From the NCBI RefSeq assembly GCF_051020985.1, contig NC_135010.1:13514001-13578000 (forward strand): a stretch of DNA of 64,000 bases. Direction: 5' to 3'. Shown here in pieces: positions 58,436 to 64,000 of the stretch (position 1 is the stretch's first letter; every line of letters begins with the position of its first letter). Source of the stretch: Nomia melanderi (taxonomy: Eukaryota; Arthropoda; Insecta; Hymenoptera; Halictidae). The notes below the pieces were generated by a model, which worked only from the letters and a program-made list of their open reading frames with translations, made no database searches and was not told the origin of the DNA. The position numbers were made by a program, and so were the translations under genes.

Positions 58436-60775
58436 ATTCGAATCACAAGATTCTCTTTTTGCTCTAAAGCGAATAAGATGAAACAGTTGCACCGATGTTT
58501 ATATTAGCGACTCTCATTCCGCGATGCAGATTAACCGGTACTTGCACTGTCGCTGTCGGTGCGTAGCGTACAGCACATAAAGCGTTACGTCAACAATGTC
58601 TAACGACGCCAGCGACCGCGTGAACGGTCCAGGAATCGAGCGAGGAAGTGCGGAAAACCGATCGAAGCCGCGTGGCGCGTTCACCGTGGCGTTTCGGACG
58701 AAAATTAGCGCGACGGTCGGCGGGTCGGGGATTCGGGGAACGGGTCGCGTGCGACCGGAGACGACCGCCGGCTGGAAAATACACGCGGGTCGTTTGCTTA
58801 ACCACGGCCGCCGCGCGAATGCTTAGAATTTCTCTTACGCAACAACCTGTTTTACGAGCCGCATTATCCCACGCGATTCGTGTCGCGCGTGGGCTACGGC
58901 ATTGACTGGCCGTTGCGTTTATGACGAAGTTAGCGAGCCGCCGTGCAACGATAAATGGCCCTCGTGCTCCTCGAGAGCGGAATACTTATAGCCGCGCGCC
59001 ACGAAACCGAGCCGAGCCGAGCGATACCATTGGCCGACGGGCCGCCTCATCGGGATCGATGTTCACGGTTCGTTCGAGAATCGTTTCTAACGTTGCCAAC
59101 CTCGCCGGCGATCAAGCTGTCCGCCGCGATCGCGAAACCGTCGTCCTTTATTAAGCCTAACGAACGAATTCCTTCGCGAACCGTCGGTTCGCCGGACATT
59201 CTATCGTTTAAGAGTCGCGTGGAAACGTTTGTTTTAAAACGTACCGTAACGAACCGCGATTCCAGGGAACAGAAGGAACCGGATCGCTGATAAACGAAGC
59301 CGAGGGGAAAACGGGTGGGAAAGAGCGGCGCGGTGAAACCGGGATAGAACGAGGCGAGTTTACTTCCCTCATTGGCAGAACGCGGGCCGCGCTTAAGCCC
59401 GTGGCAAAAGGGCCCGCTCGTCGGAATAAAAAAGGCTGTTTATGATTTTTCTATTGAAGCGTAACTAGGTGGCACGCGAGGTGGTACGGGTAATAAAGTC
59501 CTTTACGCGGCAACTAACCGCGCGCCGCGGCGTTCGAGGGTTCGGCCGAGCGCCGGCTGCGTTTACCGTTTACTATCGCCGTTACAGCCGCTCGTACACA
59601 TAAATCGCTTTACGATCTGTCGCTAAAAACGGATTTCATGCGAAAGTAGACGGCCGCCAGCGACCGCAACCACCGATCCCGCGGATACCGCCTGGCCCGG
59701 ATCGACGTGTCTCGTTTTCAGCCTTCCGTGTTCGTTAATCAACGGGACGCGTCTATGTCCTCGATCGTGGCCCCGATCTGTTCCTCGTCGAGCTTCCCGT
59801 AGCCCAGTGTTTCTCAAACTTCGCTCGCCGAGCATCCCCGGCGAAGGAACGTTAACCGGGAGCTCCGAAAGTAACGTGACTGCCACGCGTTTATTCGGGA
59901 ACCGTGGCAGCTGAACTCTGAACTGCGAACGACTCTTTAGGGGATAGCCTACAAGCACGGGAGCATCGATGCCGGTCTTCGTTTTCTTCTCCGATTTTGG
60001 CTCACGGTTTCGCTCTGAATCCAGTCGCGGAAATGCTCCTCTCGAGATAGCATCGAGTAGCAGGTGCCGGATCCGGTGGTAGTCGCAAAAATATCTTCGA
60101 CTCGCGAGCGAACCGGAGACGCCGGAGCGAAGTGATCCGGTGCTCTTTGTTCTCCGGATTTTAAGGATCGTTGTCCTTCGGTGGAAGGAAGTCTGGCGAG
60201 TGCAAATGAGCGTCGCGGTCAGGGGGTGGGACGAGAGGTGCAGAGGGAGGGTTGGCCGCGAACGAAACGGAGGACAAGATGATGGATGGTCCCTCTCCAC
60301 CCTTGGCTGCGGTACGCGAGCCGAGGGCGTCCCGACGCTGACGACGATGCTGACGCTAATGAGCAAAATATGAGGCGCCACCCCCACCCCTTCCGTCTTT
60401 CCCCGGTTACCGGGCCTGTCTAACACCCTTCTCGATCCCTTGCCCTCGCCTCCCGGACCGTTCGTTCCCTCTAACCTCGCGCCAGGTATCGATTGTCGCC
60501 CGCGCGTTCTCCAAAAGAATAAGAACACGAGCCACCCTCCCGGGAGACGGGGTCAGAAACAAGGCGACCCGGAACGAAAACAAGACGATCCATCCGGCTG
60601 ATTACTTTCGCCGTGAAACCTCTACCCGAGCGATGCTGTTGATAGTCGTCAGAGGCTTTCGGGAGTTAGCCGTGTCCGACAGGGAAGTTTCGTCCCGCCG
60701 GTTGCAATTCGATTTGCCGGTTGAAGATGCAGCCGATACTCGGGTGCACGACGAATGTGTTCTATCATTTATTAG
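58436..60775. other. Gene-free interval
   Basis: No recognisable gene. A compact mid-GC patch at about 59380-59500 contains TTTATGATTTTT, a Hox/Caudal-like A/T motif, and could be a conserved regulatory element. A 301-codon minus-strand frame (59623-60528) is Arg/Ser-rich and unsupported. Confidence 0.5.
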
Positions 60776-60793
60776 AGATTAATTAATTAATCT
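60776..60793. other. 18-base perfect palindrome with TAATTA cores
   Basis: AGATTAATTAATTAATCT equals its reverse complement and holds overlapping TAATTA sites, the core of homeodomain dimer sites. It sits in an AT-rich island. Confidence 0.85.
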
Positions 60794-60858
60794 ACTTATT
60801 CGGCTGAACAATTACAGTTTTTTAGTCAAAAGTCCTCGATATCGATAGAATCTTGGTT

Positions 60859-60874
60859 GAGTGTAAAGGGTTGA
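60859..60874 (-). mobile_element. Solo TTAACCCTTTGCACT-like right end
   Basis: GAGTGTAAAGGGTTGA is the reverse complement of TCAACCCTTTACACTC, two bases from the 15-base consensus end. AT-rich sequence lies to its left, but no left end was seen. Confidence 0.32.
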
Positions 60875-60978
60875 AAAAATGAAGGATGATGCTCGGAGTG
60901 GAATTTAGATGAAACTCCGTGCCTCTGGTGGTTATTAGCGTTTCCCATGATTCCAATCGTCTTCCTTATACACCGTTG

Positions 60979-61089
60979 ATGTTAACCATGTCAGAGTCCC
61001 GGCGGAAAGCGTACTCACCCCCTCGGGAAGTTTTTGGTCAGGGCCTCCGTCCGTCGACGATCGTTGTCCGAGGGGCAGCTGCGGTCCAG
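60979..61089 (+). CDS. Candidate first coding exon, 37 codons
   Basis: ATG at 60979, with a second in-frame ATG at 60988 in the better context AACCATGT, opens MLTMSESRRKAYSPP... and ends ...TIVVRGAAAVQ exactly at CAG then GTTAGT (61090), phase 0. The polar, Ser/Pro/Arg-containing start followed by a short hydrophobic segment is protein-like. On the minus strand the same place has an alternative 60-base exon (61019-61078) between CCGCAG and GTGAGT that reads CPSDNDRRRTEALTK. Only one is likely real. No family was recognised. Confidence 0.3.
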
Positions 61090-62248
61090 GTTAGTGCCGG
61101 ATGTCCACACTCGTTTTTACCGCGGACGAGGAGCTCCGTCGGCGCAAAAGGGACCCGTTTAATTTCATTTCGCCGGCACCGCCCCCGTGCTCTCGACGCC
61201 CGAAGCGACGAGACGCCGCGAAAAAGGAGCTGCTCGACGAGGAGTTTTACGAGCGTGGCCAGCCTCCCCCTTGCTCCTGTCGACGCGGCTCTCCTGCCTC
61301 ACGGCTCTACGCGTGAAAAGATACTCCGACGATTTTGCGAGACGATCCTCGGCCGATATTTACCCATATCCCGATCTCTCGGCGAGACACGGGTCGCCGG
61401 TTCCATCGGTTCGACCAGGCACGTTCGGCGATAAGTAATATCGCCTAACAAGATTATAGCCTTAACATATCGCTGTCTCTCTCGCGGGCAAACCAGAAAA
61501 TCGAACTGAACCCTCCACGGAACCCGGTAAATGTTTCAAACGATGAATCTTTAATTTCCATAATCACTCGAAACTCTGGACACCCGTGTTACACGGTTCA
61601 GAGCAATCTGGAAAATCGAATCCACCCCTTCAGCGCGCTCAGCTCCGAAGGAGAAGCAGCGCATAAGAACGCGAACGCGTCGAACAGAAGTGTTCTCCGG
61701 CGTTCGCATCGGGTCGCCTTATTTTTGCGTTAACGATCCCGTTTCGCCGTCACGCCTACCAAGACCAGAAACAGCGTCCGGGGGAGGGCAAGACGCGGAG
61801 AAAGAGAAACCGTAGAGGAGAGAGGGAGAGGGAGATGTTTTTACGCGACGTTCGCGAACGAGGCGTTCTCGAAGAGAAACGCTGCTGCCGGAGCCTCGTT
61901 AGAAATTACCGTGCGGCCCATCCTTCTCGCCGTTAATGAAAGCCGGCCTCTGCGGCGAAGATTATTCGCGGTTTTTGCGGCCGCGAGGATGCCGGACGAA
62001 GACAGCGGCGCGGCCCGGGGAGCCCCGGCGGACCGGCTACGGGTTCGAATAACAGGCGGCCGGAGGACAGGGAAGAAGGGAGCCAATTAATTTGGCAAAT
62101 CATCGCGTCGCGGTGTAAACAGGGTGGTTCGATCTGTCTTCGCGGAGGTTCCTCGTGGCGGAGGGAGGATGGGAGCGAGCGGAGGGCGGCCGAATCGGGC
62201 TTCGTCGGGCCAAGGGTGTCGGAGGAGCTCGACTGCTGAGGGTGGATA
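61090..62248. other. Gene-free interval
   Basis: No recognisable gene and no marked repeats. Confidence 0.45.
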
Positions 62249-62887
62249 TCAAAGGGGAAGACGAGGGATATCAATCCCCGGAAAAGCCACGGGCTCGGAC
62301 TCTTTCTCGCTCGCTCCCGACGCATTCACAGTTCTCAGCCGCGAAATCCTCCGCTCGAATTTATCGCCGTCGTAACCGAACGGCCTCTCCGCCTCCCGCC
62401 GCCGCCGACCTTCTCGCGCTTTCACGAAACGACGGATCCCCGCGGCCGAGTGAGAAACCACCGGGATCATCCTACAAGATCGAGAGCCCTCTCCCCGCCG
62501 ATCGAGCCACCCCGGCGCTTTCCATTTTACAGGCATATCTCGCCGCGGTTTTTCACGCGTGTCCGTGGTACGGGGAGAATAAAGGGTTACCGCGGCGAAT
62601 AGTACAGTGCTTAATACATCCGCGGATCGATGAACGGAGAGAACGTCAGGGTTCCGTGGTATTTTTAGATATTCCGACATGGAATCGTAGAACTCGTAAC
62701 TCTGGATCTGGGGCTTCCGCGGGTGTAGATCGATGTCGGCGTCACTGTTTATATTCGCCGCGCGGTGTTCCGTCGACGAAGCTTCCCAGCGTTCCTCGGA
62801 ATCGAAGCCAGCTTCCCCGTCGCGGGATAGCGAATCGAGTGGTTCCATCTCCGGAAGTCTGTCTAATTTCGCGGAGGACGATCCCAT
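62249..62887 (-). CDS. Open frame, 212 codons, unknown product
   Basis: An ATG at 62887 opens MGSSSAKLDRLPEMEP... with an acidic, polar first 90 residues (SLSRDGEAGFDSEERW, NINSDADIDLHPRK) and a basic C-terminal half. No recognised domain. The plus strand across 62733-63275 is equally open, acidic and Ser-rich (SRDSESSGSISG, NFAEDDPIENRW) before running into a GAC repeat. A plus-strand acceptor (TTCCATTTTACAG ending at 62532) also exists. At most one strand is coding. Confidence 0.2.
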   Translation of the reverse strand: MGSSSAKLDRLPEMEPLDSLSRDGEAGFDSEERWEASSTEHRAANINSDADIDLHPRKPQIQSYEFYDSMSEYLKIPRNPDVLSVHRSADVLSTVLFAAVTLYSPRTTDTREKPRRDMPVKWKAPGWLDRRGEGSRSCRMIPVVSHSAAGIRRFVKAREGRRRREAERPFGYDGDKFERRISRLRTVNASGASEKESEPVAFPGIDIPRLPL

Positions 62888-63002
62888 CGAGAATCGTTGG
62901 AGGTCGTCTCCCGGTTATCTTCAACCACCGACAAAAGCCGACGCGGAATATGAAGGAAATCGTGAGCACCCCACCCCGTGTCTCATCCCATACTATCCTA
63001 CC

Positions 63003-63028
63003 GCCGACGACGACGACGACGACGACGA
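63003..63028. repeat. GAC trinucleotide repeat
   Basis: About eight GAC units. It is complementary to the GTC tract that follows about 70 bases later. Confidence 0.92.
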
Positions 63029-63099
63029 ACAACCGTCTCTCTTTCTCGACCGTCGGTTCCCATCTATCTATCTATCCGAGCGGAGCAGCAGCTATCGCC

Positions 63100-63100
<1 letters not shown>

Positions 63101-63152
<52 letters not shown>

Positions 63153-63158
63153 GCCGTC
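63101..63158. repeat. GTC trinucleotide repeat
   Basis: About 19 GTC units with two GCC variants. Together with the GAC tract on its left, a transcript across both could fold into a long GAC/GUC hairpin. Confidence 0.93.
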
Positions 63159-64000
63159 CCGTCTCTTTCTCTCGAGCGCGAGATAGGGATGCCCGAGGGG
63201 GGCGCGCCGGGCACGCGGGGGTGGTTCTTTCCCTCCTGTGACGGAGGAGTTGAGAGTGCCGTTGAATATGCATGAGAGCTCTTGCTCCTATCCACCGTCC
63301 TAAAAACATCCGAGCGTCGCGAACCGACCGATGCGAAGCAATGCCATGCGATCCGATGCGGCGATGGTCCGCGCGCACGGCTCCCGTCGCTCGCCAATCA
63401 ATGTCCCCGACAGACTCGTCTCGCGAACCTCTGCCCGGCGCAGACCGGATCCGCTCTTCTTCCGACAGGGAGAAAAAAGAACCGCGAAACACGGCGATCT
63501 TCCTGCCGCCGACTGAATATGAGTCGTTTAGATCCTAGCCACTGTTGGCTGCCGCCATTCTGAGATTCAATTTCGCTTGTTAACGCACCGACTGGTACGA
63601 GACTCCTCAGCGTTCCGCGTATACGTATCATCTACATTGTCGAGGCGAGGGTAAACGGTAATGTTCGTTGACGATGGTCTTGATTGAGACGGGAAGATTT
63701 CTCTGTCCGATCAGCCACGTCGGGGAAGTTTCACGTGGAAAGTTTGGTACGAAAGAATCGGAGCTATGTTTGAGAATGTTTGCATTTATGTCTCACTCGT
63801 GTCTTTCCGTTAATTATTTCGCAGTACCCTTTTTACCTATCGTTTATTATAGCCGCACGCCCGTTTACGATCTCGGGACTCACCTACTTAACGAGTTAAC
63901 GATTCGAAGCCGTCGAGTGGGAAGTCGAAAGCTGCGGCGCACGGTGAACGGAAGCGGAACACAATATACCGTGTGTCACCGCGTCGAAACGATCGGCGGG
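63159..64000. other. Gene-free end of window
   Basis: No recognisable gene. Composition shifts toward AT from about 63640. Nothing else was identified. Confidence 0.5.

Noticed and set aside
59623..60528. 301-codon minus-strand frame
   Set aside because: No recognised domain, no splice signals at its edges, and composition typical of GC-rich noncoding DNA.
1..64000. CRISPR-like or prokaryotic operon structure
   Set aside because: No regularly spaced direct repeats with unique spacers and no tightly packed co-directional genes; tandem repeats here are simple microsatellites.

Overview
The window reads as eukaryotic nuclear DNA, most likely from an insect. Features that fit a hymenopteran (bee, ant or wasp) are the GC- and CpG-rich background, long GA/CT microsatellites, GTAAGT-type splice donors, and small TTAA-bounded elements whose ends begin TTAACCCTTTGCACT. 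The hymenopteran placement is inference from these features, not from any recognised gene. There are no bacterial-style operons, rRNA, convincing tRNA, or CRISPR arrays.

No protein-coding gene could be recognised by family. Almost all long open frames are explained by the low stop-codon density of GC-rich DNA: they are rich in Arg, Ser and Pro, overlap on both strands, and cross microsatellites. The best reading is an intergenic stretch and/or long introns of one or more large genes. What can be supported as possible coding sequence is a small set of exon-sized frames that end at good splice donors: 2418-2528, 3731-3919, 4283-4540, 19358-19408, 28043-28281, 51608-51689, 57580-57651 and 60979-61089 on the plus strand, and 26299-26380 on the minus strand. 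All are low confidence and need transcript or homology support.

Layout. 1-6.6 kb: GC-rich, with a possible 49-base exon, three donor-terminated frames and a CT-rich tract. 6.6-18 kb: microsatellites and no convincing gene. 18.3-19.5 kb: a very GC-rich patch with splice donors pointing outward on opposite strands, a candidate divergent first-exon region. 19.5-32 kb: no recognised gene apart from the signal-peptide-like minus-strand exon at 26.3 kb. 32.4-40 kb: several AT-rich islands, many carrying TTAA-type element ends. 40-47 kb: a 20-base perfect palindrome, a triple CACGTG array and compound tetranucleotide repeats. 47-54 kb: GC-rich, with a possible first exon at 51.6 kb. 54-57 kb: a long GA repeat and a local duplication (units A1, B1, A2, B2) whose first copy is split by about 0.8 kb containing a piggyBac-type MITE. 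57-64 kb: a candidate 72-base exon, another MITE, a candidate first exon at 61 kb, and complementary GAC/GTC tracts at 63 kb.

The best-supported features are the simple repeats, the TTAA element at 55.24 kb and the A/B duplication. Nothing here demonstrates a new biological system. The most useful leads are the duplication with its split copy, the CACGTG array and the outward-facing donors near 19 kb.
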